Source of the DNA: CAZOEL01 sp964578835
Lineage (GTDB): Bacteria; Desulfobacterota; Syntrophobacteria; Syntrophobacterales; Syntrophobacteraceae
Reading direction: 5' to 3'
Assembly: GCA_964578835.1 (NCBI GenBank)
Contig: CAZOEL010000010.1
Coordinates: 43,553 to 107,552, forward strand
DNA: 64,000 nucleotides
Below are positions 47,559-55,565 of the stretch, piece after piece. Under the pieces are notes generated by a model. That model ran no database searches. It was not told where the DNA came from and saw only the letters and a list, made by a program, of their open reading frames with translations. The translations under genes and the position numbers were made by a program. Each line of letters begins with the position of its first letter. The first letter of the stretch is position 1.

Positions 47559-48230
47559 ATGGAAAAGAAGGCATACGGGTACATCAGAGTGAGCGGCAAG
47601 GGTCAGGTTGATGGTGATGGGTTCATCCGGCAGGAGCAGGCCATCAGACGGTATGCCGAGAAGCACGGCGTCATCATCGAGAAGGTTTACCAGGAAGAAG
47701 GAATCAGCGGCAAGAACGGCGAAGATGACAGGCCAGCCTTCAAGGAGATGCTCGTTGCCATCCTGAAGAACGGTGTGAGGACCATCATTGTTGAATCCCT
47801 TGACCGTCTGGCGCGGGAGTACCGAATCCAGGAACAACTCCTTATCTACCTTGCCGCTAACGATGTTGAGCTGATTAGCGCAAACACGGAAGAGAACGTC
47901 ACGGAGGCCATGAAGGGCGACCCGATGAAGAAGGCTATGATTCAGATTCAGGGAATCTTTGCTGAGCTTGATAAGTCGCTCTTGGTCAAGAAGCTCAAGC
48001 AGGCGCGGGAAAGAGTCCGGGAAGCCAAAGGAAAGTGTGAAGGGCGGAAGAGCTATGCCGAAGCCTCCCCTGAGGTCATCCGGGAGATTAAGAGGCTTCG
48101 CCGAAAACCGCAGGGAGGAGGAAAGCGAAGAACTTACAAGCAGGTTGCGGAAGAATTGAATCGACAAGGCTTCAAAACAAGGTCAGAGAAGGAATTTACA
48201 GGCCAGACAGTCCAGGACATCCTCCGGTAG
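47559..48230 (+). CDS. Serine recombinase (resolvase family)
   Basis: 223 residues from ATG 47559, with AAAGGAG upstream. The N-terminal catalytic domain has the nucleophile Ser in YGYIRVSGKGQ, then RQEQAIRRYAE and the Arg motif ESLDRLAREYR. The long helix E region (about 130-155) is followed by a basic C-terminal part with a recombinase-like DNA-binding helix (TYKQVAEELNRQGFKTRSE). This is the only plus-strand gene in this part of island 2. It may resolve dimers, invert DNA or be cargo from another element. Confidence 0.92.
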   Translation: MEKKAYGYIRVSGKGQVDGDGFIRQEQAIRRYAEKHGVIIEKVYQEEGISGKNGEDDRPAFKEMLVAILKNGVRTIIVESLDRLAREYRIQEQLLIYLAANDVELISANTEENVTEAMKGDPMKKAMIQIQGIFAELDKSLLVKKLKQARERVREAKGKCEGRKSYAEASPEVIREIKRLRRKPQGGGKRRTYKQVAEELNRQGFKTRSEKEFTGQTVQDILR

Positions 48231-48849
48231 GCGGTCGAAAGGGAGAAGCGAAGCTGTTTTCCTATGCCGGAATCGATTCTTCCGGCTCAAAACATACCCA
48301 CGGATGCCTCTAAAGGTAGTGCTCCCAGGAAAGCGATTAGGGGCATCAGGAGTGGTGTTGCTCTAAACCTTTATAATGCAAGGCTTTAAGGTTGATTTAC
48401 ATCACCCCGGTACTCAATCGCTCGCCGCAGTACAGACACCGGCATTCATTCCATCTTCATCATGAATCAAAAACATGACCATGCAGAGGTCTTCCAGCGC
48501 ATTGTTTCTTGGCAACAGAATTGGCAGTCTGCTTTTGAACCAGTTCCAAAGCCATCATGTGTGCTCTGGGACATAGGTTGTCGGCGGTACCAGGGGGCTC
48601 ATTAACGGACAAGGCGGGACCTTTCAATTCCTCTTCGAGGGGACATTTTCGTGAACTTCTTAAAATCGTGGGTGTGAGGGGCACGGGGGGAAAGACGAAC
48701 TCGGACCTTGGCGCATGGGGTTTCAGATTTTTGCGGCAAAAATAGTGATAGAGGTATAAAGGTTAAATATTTGTGAACAGCTAAAAGAACTAAAAAGAGG
48801 GCAGAACCATCCGCTGATCCTGCCCAAGCAGAATTATTGCAAGCAGCAT
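48231..48849. other. Stretch without a supported gene
   Basis: 619 bases. Short open frames on both strands have no ribosome site. A decayed gene is possible around 48460-48690 (minus). Confidence 0.35.
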
Positions 48850-50304
48850 TTACTCGATGACGAAACTTGCCATGCAGGGGGTTGTTATCCGGTAATGAGA
48901 CTCATCGCCTGAGATGATGGCTATTTCATATGTTCCTCTTGCAGTGTAGTTCTTTGTCTGTAGGTTATACTGCCACTGCTCATCCACATACTGAAACTGA
49001 TTGCCAGGAGTTGCAGCCCCAACTGGGAGCGCATATTGGGAAACATCCTGAGCATCCGCATCAGTAGATGACCTATACACAACCTGAATGACAGGAAATA
49101 CAGGTAGGTCTGTCCCTGTAACTTCGACACCATCTTTGTTGAAAAGCTCTGCCTTGAGGGGTAAGACTCTATTCTTTTTTACCTTTACAGGACCATTATC
49201 CATCGGAGCTTGAAATCCAGAACAGACCACTTGCATGCTGCTGGGTTCGATAACCGGAGTAAGGAGAACGGCATGAGTAAGGCCATCACTTGTAATACCG
49301 TCACAGACAATCTGGCCTGAATCATTTATCGCTCTAGCCATTCTAAGGGTCCAACCAGAACTTGGCACCAGCAGGTTGTTAAGGTCATACATAGTTCCTG
49401 AATCGTAGATGAACGCACGATCCTCAGTATTATTAATTGATCGAGAATACCCAACGATCTGACCGCTGTTGTTAACGCCAAGCGCATAACTGGTTGTTCC
49501 CCCCAGAGTACCGAGGTCCCGCATGATTCCTGATTCATAGAGAAATGCATGATCGTAAGTGTTGCTTAATCGAGCGTATCCAATAACCTGGCCGCTATCG
49601 TTAATGTCACTTGCGCAACTATATTCACCGCCTAGCGTGCCAAGGTCATGCATTCCTATCCCCGGCGTATAGAGAAAGGCATGATGTGGAATCTTATCAT
49701 AACTAAATTGAGAATACCCAACGATCTGACCGCTGTTGTTAATACCATATGCTGAGCTTTGCATACCGCCCAGAGTACCAATGTCGTGCATTATTCCTGT
49801 ATCTGAACTATATAGGAAGGCATGCCATGCAAGATTACCGCTCACTTGAGAAAATCCAACGATCTGCCCACTGCCGTTAATGTCATAGGCTGTACTGGAC
49901 GTACCGCCCAGAGTACCCAGGCTACGCATGGTTCCTGATTCATAGAGGAAAGCATGCTCTCCTGTGTCGCCGCTCAAGTAGGCCCCCCCAATAACCTGAC
50001 CAGTATTGCTAATCCCATAGGCGTGGCTGCATGTACCTCCTAAAGTGCCCAAGTCATGCATTATCCCCGAATCGTAGAGGAAGGCATGATAATCATATCC
50101 ATTCGTACCGAACTTAGAAGCCCATCCAACAACCTGTCCTGCACCGTTAACACGATACGGAGAGCTAAACTGTGAATTGTCCAGAGCACCAAGGTCAGTG
50201 ATAGTATAGGTGTTGGCGCAAAAAGCTTTCTCTACTCCAAACGAGATGAAGAAGCCCAATAAAAAAAATAACGAAATCTTCTTCATTGCCAGTAATCTTT
50301 TCAT
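48850..50304 (-). CDS. Exported HAF-repeat protein with PxKF-like C-terminus
   Basis: 484 residues from ATG 50304, with GGAGGG upstream. A signal peptide spans about residues 1-30 (LFFLLGFFISFGVEKAFC). Six HAF repeats follow, each with the pattern ...G-Q-V-(V/I)-G...HAFLY.SG.MHDLGTLGG, together forming a propeller-like region (about 35-330). The last 135 residues hold a PxKF-type domain (VKVKKNRVLPLKAELFNKDG, then TGTDLPVFPVIQV). HAF-repeat proteins are extracellular and common in delta-proteobacteria and cyanobacteria, with no known role. It is cargo of island 2 without obvious phage origin. Confidence 0.88.
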   Translation of the reverse strand: MKRLLAMKKISLFFLLGFFISFGVEKAFCANTYTITDLGALDNSQFSSPYRVNGAGQVVGWASKFGTNGYDYHAFLYDSGIMHDLGTLGGTCSHAYGISNTGQVIGGAYLSGDTGEHAFLYESGTMRSLGTLGGTSSTAYDINGSGQIVGFSQVSGNLAWHAFLYSSDTGIMHDIGTLGGMQSSAYGINNSGQIVGYSQFSYDKIPHHAFLYTPGIGMHDLGTLGGEYSCASDINDSGQVIGYARLSNTYDHAFLYESGIMRDLGTLGGTTSYALGVNNSGQIVGYSRSINNTEDRAFIYDSGTMYDLNNLLVPSSGWTLRMARAINDSGQIVCDGITSDGLTHAVLLTPVIEPSSMQVVCSGFQAPMDNGPVKVKKNRVLPLKAELFNKDGVEVTGTDLPVFPVIQVVYRSSTDADAQDVSQYALPVGAATPGNQFQYVDEQWQYNLQTKNYTARGTYEIAIISGDESHYRITTPCMASFVIE

Positions 50305-50426
50305 GTCTTCCCTCCTGCTGAAGTAATAGGCAATATGTGCTAATGGCGCACAAAAGTCTTCACTACCGATTGGAATAAAGCTGTAAGTAGAAGCCGACGA
50401 AAAAGTAGAAAAACCCAATAATCTGC

Positions 50427-50747
50427 CTAAAGCTGATCATCGACTTTCAAAGTATTCCGGTTCACAATATGAGTGCATTTTTGTGCGCCGGATTTTGATG
50501 CAACACGAGTAATCAACTCGTTCGCGCTTATGAAACTTTCCTCAACAATTCCTTCAAGGAAGCTAGAATATGTACCTGTGCCAGCCTGTACCAGATCGAA
50601 ACTACCTACAATGCGTCCCCCATCACCCATCGGCTGATCTTTATGCAGTCGAATTCTAAGATTTTTATTGACCTGTCCTACTCCGACCAAAATGTCTCCA
50701 GCCTTTGCACCTGTCTCCTTTACTGTTCCTGGTTTGGTCTTAGCCAT
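50427..50747 (-). CDS. Small hypothetical protein
   Basis: 106 residues from ATG 50747, with GGAGGG upstream. The sequence is Gly-rich and beta-like (AKAGDILVGVGQVNKNLRIR, then GGRIVGSFDLVQAG) and ends NRNTLKVDDQL. It has no signal peptide and no family. It lies between a HEPN-like gene and the HAF gene on the same strand. Confidence 0.55.
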   Translation of the reverse strand: MAKTKPGTVKETGAKAGDILVGVGQVNKNLRIRLHKDQPMGDGGRIVGSFDLVQAGTGTYSSFLEGIVEESFISANELITRVASKSGAQKCTHIVNRNTLKVDDQL

Positions 50748-50835
50748 TGTTATCCCTCCAAGGTTATTAATGAATCGATATAGATGACCCTTGCATGGTT
50801 CGTCCTTCTAAGTCAGATTTTTATTTCTTAGCGTT

Positions 50836-51291
50836 TCACATGGTGCGGGTCAAAAGGTCTATGAATCGTTCAGTGAGTCCCTTGAGGTCATTCAGACTCA
50901 GTTCAGCTTCCCAGTCCTTTATATTATTCCGTGGAATTATATTCCAAACTCTGAGCAACCGCAGTTCGTTTTGGCCATCTCCCAAGAATTCAATATGGCC
51001 ATGCGCTATAGCATGTCTTAAGTACGAAATCAGCTTATTCAGATTTTCAACTTGTTTGAATCCTTCAGATACTTTCGGAATCGGCCATCCCTCTTTTTCC
51101 AGCTCATAAATCGATTTTGGAGGCATTTTGTCAATGAATTTCTGCCGTGGAAAAATTAGCAATCCAAGAGTGGAATTCACGAGTTGAGTAGCCTCGTAGA
51201 CTTCCTTTCCTTCTTGATGCAAGGATTCTATTACTTCAAGATTTTTACGAGTGCGGATAGCAAAATCACGAATAACCTCTTCGTACATCAT
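50836..51291 (-). CDS. HEPN-like protein (RHAIAH motif)
   Basis: 151 residues from ATG 51291, chosen because AAGGAG sits 8 bases upstream. The long helical N-terminus (MMYEEVIRDFAIRTRKNLEV, IESLHQEGKEVYEATQLVNS) and C-terminal helices carry the R-x4-H motif RHAIAH in YLRHAIAHGHIEF (about residue 110). This is the signature of HEPN nucleases (pEK499_p136-like type). HEPN proteins cut RNA as toxins or in antiviral systems. No antitoxin is recognised next to it. It lies in island 2 among defence genes. Confidence 0.65.
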   Translation of the reverse strand: MMYEEVIRDFAIRTRKNLEVIESLHQEGKEVYEATQLVNSTLGLLIFPRQKFIDKMPPKSIYELEKEGWPIPKVSEGFKQVENLNKLISYLRHAIAHGHIEFLGDGQNELRLLRVWNIIPRNNIKDWEAELSLNDLKGLTERFIDLLTRTM

Positions 51292-51514
51292 GGTAAGGGC
51301 TCCTTGAAGGTACATAAGAGAAGATGTAGATTTGGCCGCTTCATACAAATAATGCAAAGAACATACACCTGTAACTTTATAACACTCTATCATAGCTGCC
51401 TGTGCATGTATACCTATTCGCTTTACATATAATCGATATCTTAATTAAACTTGCGTATGTAACTATGAAAAAAGAACCGGGGGCAACGCACAACCCGGCA
51501 CCTCACACACCATT

Positions 51515-51648
51515 ACAACTCCACAACCGCCACCTGGAAAGGCAGCACCCATACCAAACCATTCGGTTCCGAAGCAGTGAACACCTGGAGCTTCACAGAG
51601 GTGTAGACCTTCGGCGGTATGGCTTGAGAGCCGAACTTCATGATGACC
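51515..51648 (-). pseudogene. Degenerate coding repeat, copy 1
   Basis: The minus strand reads TGKVIMKFGSQAIPPKVYTS, then VKLQVFTASEPNGLVWVLPF, then QVAVVEL and a stop. A second copy at 54616-54750 and a shorter third at 60884-60922 share the words. The conserved amino-acid pattern between diverged copies suggests a decayed gene family. The family is not identified. Confidence 0.45.
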
Positions 51649-51850
51649 TTCCCTGTCTTCGTATCAGAACTTGGCCAGAAGGAGTTGCTTCCCAAGCCCG
51701 CATTCTTCTGTCCGATGAAATCACCCTGCCTCTTTGTTTCTTTTGGAATTTACGCTTCTCCCACGCCCCTTTTTTGCTTCCGATTTTTAATACCTCTTCC
51801 AGATTGGCGGACATTTGGCGCTTCTATAAGTTGCCGCTTGTGCTCACCTC

Positions 51851-51949
51851 CTAGTGGGCTGTCCACCTTGATTTTTCAGGTTGGTTTTCAGCCATTACCG
51901 AAATTCAATTGCTGCATCACCCGAAATTTCGACGTGGACAGCCCACTAG
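51851..51949. mobile_element. 99-bp palindromic element with CTAG flanks
   Basis: CTAGTGGGCTGTCCAC at 51851-51866 is repeated perfectly inverted at 51934-51949. If CTAG is the 4-bp target duplication, the element is 51855-51945, with 12-bp terminal repeats TGGGCTGTCCAC. It has no coding capacity, so it would be a non-autonomous derivative. Confidence 0.65.
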
Positions 51950-52242
51950 TGGTGTTTGCACTTATGCATCGCATTCACATATGCTATGAAATTCGACTTT
52001 GCCACCAAACGGGCGGAAGCTATTAGACAGGATCTTTTCTATGGGTTACAGACGGGAAAGAAGGCCGGGGGGTGGTCATGATCAGGGAGGGGGAGGAAGG
52101 CTTACATCTACTAGCTTAGGGTGAACTTGACTGAAGATGAGCTTCGTGGTTCGTGGGGTTTATTCCCCCGAAAAGCGGACGTCAGGCGGGAGGCTACGCA
52201 GGAAAGTGGGGGTGGGTTCCAGTGTTTTGCACTGGCTTCTAC

Positions 52243-53589
52243 CTATGATATTCTTGCAAGATCCTTCTCTAGATCCTTTACTGTTCTATAAATCCTCCTG
52301 TTAAATTCGTATTCGATTTCTTCGTTTGACATAAGTTTTGTTTGCACTCGGAAGATGTCCGATAGAATTACGCTCTTTGTTTCATTTGTATAAATATCGA
52401 AATTTGGTATGTACGAACTTCGCTTTAGGTTCTTTGTTATCTCATGGAATGCTCTAATAAAGGTTTTCACCTTGAATTTATTAGGGTCGATGCCGAAGCG
52501 CTGGATCTGTTTATCCAGGAAATGATCCAGAGACCCAAGTAGTTGCAAGTCGTTTATTTGAGAAAAGAAAAACAACCAACCATATTTAGTTTGCTTGAAA
52601 ATGCAACCTGTAATCCTCAAATCGACAGCCCATTTTAATAAAGTCAAATCCATGGATCGAGAGTATTTATAGTTAGTGAACAGGCTAATTATTGTTTCTC
52701 GAATGCTATCAACTGACTTTCTGCGTACACTTATATTTCTTCCGTTAAAGCTATATCCGAGGTATGTAAAGCCTTCAGACAGGTCACAGGAAATTGCTTT
52801 CTCCGGATCTTCACTATGGAGATTTAGCCCTCTTTTTTCGCAGTCCTTAACTATTTTGATCTTAATCCTGGCAGCGTTTCTACAGTTGCAAAGGATTAGG
52901 ATATCATCGACATATCTGAAGTAGCGAAAACGAGCTTGGCTTCTATACAATCTATCAATAGGAGACATGTAAATATTAGCTAATATATTTGATATGGCCA
53001 AGCCTTGTGGCACACCTTTCTTACTTATATCTCTATGCCCGCATATGGCTTTAGCCACAGTGGAGCGGCTAATGGCATTTTCTATAAGGGCCAATATTTC
53101 AGCTTTCCTTACTCGTCTTCTAACTTCCTTCAAAAGTAGGTCATGTTGTATCGAAGGATAAAAATCCTTAACGTCTAGCCGTATCACGCTGTCGTACTTT
53201 CCTGATTTAACCAAGGTTGATACATCTGTAACTATTGTGTGTAACGGGATGGCCTCATTATCAAAGACAGACGCAAGTATATCAAAGAAGGCCTTAAGAA
53301 CCAGCTTGTCTCGCATTGTGGGAATAGAAATCACCCTTGGGAACTTGTTTGGGCCTTTTGAGAGTAGACGTTCTCTATACTGAGAAAAGCAATAGCTTCC
53401 ATCCCTTACCTTCCTGCAAATTATCTCGATATTTTCAGCAAAGCGTGCTTCAAAGCTCCGTCTGCTTATCCCGTCAATCCCAGCAGATGACTTGTATCTT
53501 ATGCCATCATAGTATAATTTATGAAGCCGCCTATAACTAAATGTTAGCTTAAACAGTGTAGATGCATTCATAACTTGCATAAATTCCAT
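52243..53589 (-). CDS. Reverse transcriptase of a SLATT-associated defence system
   Basis: 448 residues. RT motifs are in order: RVISIPTMRDKLV, RLDVKDFYPSI (metal-binding Asp), GVPQGLAISNILANIYM, and RYFRYVDDILIL (YVDD about 226-229), then FTYLGYSF. No maturase X or HNH domain follows, so it is not a group II intron protein. It overlaps the SLATT gene by 22 bases, with its ATG inside it, so the two are translationally coupled. RT-SLATT pairs are known among the unknown-group (UG) or DRT defence RTs. I am not certain of the exact type. The substrate RNA and mode of action are not deducible here. Confidence 0.85.
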   Translation of the reverse strand: MEFMQVMNASTLFKLTFSYRRLHKLYYDGIRYKSSAGIDGISRRSFEARFAENIEIICRKVRDGSYCFSQYRERLLSKGPNKFPRVISIPTMRDKLVLKAFFDILASVFDNEAIPLHTIVTDVSTLVKSGKYDSVIRLDVKDFYPSIQHDLLLKEVRRRVRKAEILALIENAISRSTVAKAICGHRDISKKGVPQGLAISNILANIYMSPIDRLYRSQARFRYFRYVDDILILCNCRNAARIKIKIVKDCEKRGLNLHSEDPEKAISCDLSEGFTYLGYSFNGRNISVRRKSVDSIRETIISLFTNYKYSRSMDLTLLKWAVDLRITGCIFKQTKYGWLFFFSQINDLQLLGSLDHFLDKQIQRFGIDPNKFKVKTFIRAFHEITKNLKRSSYIPNFDIYTNETKSVILSDIFRVQTKLMSNEEIEYEFNRRIYRTVKDLEKDLARIS

Positions 53590-54140
53590 AGGATCATAAG
53601 GATAAAAGGAATGAGGAAATAGAAGATGTTACAGAATGATCTTCCCAACTTCTGAAATATGAAATTGATATAATCTGTTGTCGTAAAAGGTGATGTGGTG
53701 ATATTCTGATCTTTCCTCAGAGAATACCTCATACAAAGGAAGTCAAAATCAGAATGATTTTCAGACATCAGCAATATATCATGATAGGATGTCTCCAATC
53801 TCTCGATTTCTTCCTGATTTTTAGCATCCTCTGCTCTCTTTGCCTTTAGATATAATTCGTCCAAACGAACATAGCAGTTCCGCATGGATAGTGCGCGGTC
53901 CTTGAACTTTTGTGCAGAAAGGAAAATAGACAAAGCAAGAACACCAACTGAAGACAGTATCAATAACATGTTAACATTCGCATCTGGCTTAGCGAAATTC
54001 CAGATAGACAGAGCAACTAAAAGCAGCGAGTAAGAAGTCATCAGAGCTTCTGATAAAAATGAGCTGCTCTGCAAACGCTTTTCAGTATTTATACGCGCTT
54101 TTCTGGTGATCCAGATTCTGTCTGAAAGCATGTCAGACAT
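53568..54140 (-). CDS. SLATT-domain two-transmembrane protein
   Basis: 190 residues. The N-terminal cytoplasmic part (WITRKARINTEKRLQSSSFL) is followed by two hydrophobic helices (about 32-52 and 58-78: SYSLLLVALSIWNFA and LLILSSVGVLALSIFL). A long charged helical region (RNCYVRLDELYLKAKRAEDA, then ERLETSYHDILLMS) comes next, and a third hydrophobic segment lies near the C-terminus (NIFYFLIPFILMILW). This is the SLATT (SMODS and SLOG-associating 2TM effector) layout, probably family 5. Such proteins are predicted membrane effectors. It lies just before and overlaps the RT gene. Confidence 0.75.
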   Translation of the reverse strand: MSDMLSDRIWITRKARINTEKRLQSSSFLSEALMTSYSLLLVALSIWNFAKPDANVNMLLILSSVGVLALSIFLSAQKFKDRALSMRNCYVRLDELYLKAKRAEDAKNQEEIERLETSYHDILLMSENHSDFDFLCMRYSLRKDQNITTSPFTTTDYINFIFQKLGRSFCNIFYFLIPFILMILWNLCKL

Positions 54141-54186
54141 CTCCGAAGGAGAAGAGGGAGGCCCTTTGATGAAATAGCAAATAAGC

Positions 54187-54271
54187 GCCCATTCAAATTG
54201 GGCTTGTCACGAACTTTTCGCGACACCGGCAAAACCGTATTTAATAGCCACATTCCCGGCGGTTTGGGAAT
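54187..54271 (-). ncRNA. Candidate structured 5' region of the SLATT-RT operon
   Basis: Three small hairpins follow each other: GCCCA...TGGGC (54187-54203), TGTCACGA...TCGCGACA (54205-54225) and ATTCCC...GGGAAT (54252-54271). They lie 47-131 bases before the SLATT start. Some RT-based defence systems carry a structured RNA next to the RT gene, so a non-coding RNA here is plausible but not shown. Confidence 0.35.
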
Positions 54272-54329
54272 CGCACTCCAGGTACAAAGGGCCTCACACT
54301 GTGCTTAACGGGAATCATACCTGCAGATT

Positions 54330-54345
54330 ATTGTATCTATACAAT
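54330..54345. promoter_or_regulatory. Palindromic operator-like site
   Basis: ATTGTAT, CT, ATACAAT is a perfect 7-2-7 palindrome, 190 bases before the SLATT gene. It could bind a dimeric repressor or overlap the promoter of the SLATT-RT transcript. Confidence 0.4.
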
Positions 54346-54615
54346 ACGGTAGGATTAAGCGTCAAGCAAGAAAGCACAAGTACATCTGAGCAGGTTATCT
54401 GAAGAAATAGCAGATGGGTGAAATAGAAAGGTCCGGATACTGTAAAGTCAATATGCTACTATAGTCAATCGGCCTAAATATAACATTCCAAGTTCTCACC
54501 CGCCCAGCACCACACAGTATCATACGGTTGGGCACAGAGAAAAAAGTGAGATTTGGAAACGTCTGGCTATATACCTCTAATACTAAGACTTTCATCCGAG
54601 CCAATAAACACTGCT

Positions 54616-54750
54616 ACAGCTGCACAACCGCCACATGGAAAGGCGGTGCCAAAATGAGCCCATTCGGTTCCGAAGCAGTAAAGACCTGGAGCTTCACTGG
54701 AGTGTGCTCCTTTTGGGGAAAAGAATGTGAACCGAACTTCATTGTGATAC
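54616..54750 (-). pseudogene. Degenerate coding repeat, copy 2
   Basis: The minus strand reads KFGSHSFPQKEHTPVKLQVF, then TASEPNGLILAPPF and HVAVVQL, then a stop. It matches copy 1 at 51515-51648 in both words and stop position. Upstream coding sequence is missing. Confidence 0.45.
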
Positions 54751-55013
54751 TGCTGTTTTTTTACCTCAGCATGACCAGCAGAAATGATCTGTTCCCCGAA
54801 ACTGCATTTGTTATTTGATTATTCAGCTTGTCTTGTATTATTTATCCACTGATCCTGTTATTGTGGTTCAAGTTGAATCCGACTACCGAGCACTACATGC
54901 CGTGGAGTTGGAGCGATGAGTATTGAAGCAAAAAATGTTTTTATGATATGCATGTAAATGCGTGAAGTGGAGCAGTACCACAAATTGCAGAGGAACAAAC
55001 AAGGGATTCTAGT

Positions 55014-55490
55014 ATGTCCTTCTTAGTACCATTGCTGCCCAGTTTCAAAAGCCTGAAAGAGAATCTTGATGCTGCCATGGAGTTGGCCAAGAGAGCGGCA
55101 TCTGTCGAAGCTCAAGAAAGAATCATCACCTTGCGTGAGCAGGTTATCCAGCTTCAAGAGGCCGCTCTTCAACTCCAGGAGAGAAACAAAGAGCTTGAAC
55201 AGAAGATGAAGCTCAAAGAACAACTCCAATGGGACGGAAGAGTTTACTGGTTGGCTAAGGATGATGGGACAAGAGAAGGTCCTTACTGCCAAGTTTGCCA
55301 GGATAAAGATGAAAAGCTTACGCGGCTCCAATCCCGGCTTGATACGTGGGTTTGTCTTATCTGCAAGATGCCCTATGTGAAAATAAACAGCGAGTTATCA
55401 GATGAAGACAGGAAGATTATTGAGCAGCAGAAAGCCCACAGCAGAGGGAGGAATGCCAGCCGTACCGTATACCCAGGCATAAGGTGGTAA
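55014..55490 (+). CDS. Coiled-coil protein with C-terminal zinc-ribbon-like motif
   Basis: 158 residues from ATG 55014 (AAGGG upstream). Residues 15-70 form a coiled coil (RIITLREQVIQLQEAALQLQ, then ERNKELEQKMKLKEQ). After a strand (WDGRVYWLAKDDGTREGPY), two CxxC pairs follow: YCQVC at about 92-95 and VCLIC near 116. This probably folds as a zinc ribbon. It is a widespread bacterial and phage type without known function. It is the only plus-strand gene in this part of the island and lies before the restriction system, tail to tail with hsdR. Confidence 0.75.
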   Translation: MSFLVPLLPSFKSLKENLDAAMELAKRAASVEAQERIITLREQVIQLQEAALQLQERNKELEQKMKLKEQLQWDGRVYWLAKDDGTREGPYCQVCQDKDEKLTRLQSRLDTWVCLICKMPYVKINSELSDEDRKIIEQQKAHSRGRNASRTVYPGIRW

Positions 55491-55565
55491 GGAACCACGC
55501 ATGCCAGATGTGATGGGTACCTGAGAGAAGCTCCTCTCCCCATAGTACCTTAACCTTGCTTCCTA

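Larger units (their letters stand above)
51292..52242. other. Non-coding stretch with decayed repeats
   Basis: 951 bases with no supported gene. It holds a degenerate coding repeat (51515-51648), a 99-bp palindromic element (51851-51949), and a short hairpin CCAGTG, TTTTG, CACTGG (52219-52235) just beyond the reverse transcriptase stop. Promoters cannot be assigned. Confidence 0.5.
54141..55013. other. Upstream region of the SLATT-RT pair and repeat debris
   Basis: 873 bases without an intact gene. It holds three hairpins, a 16-bp palindrome and the second degenerate repeat, listed separately. The rest has no recognised feature. Confidence 0.45.

Noticed and set aside
52243..53589. Group II intron or retron origin of the reverse transcriptase
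   Set aside because: No maturase or HNH domain and no intron RNA ends seen; the overlap with a SLATT gene suggests a defence RT instead.
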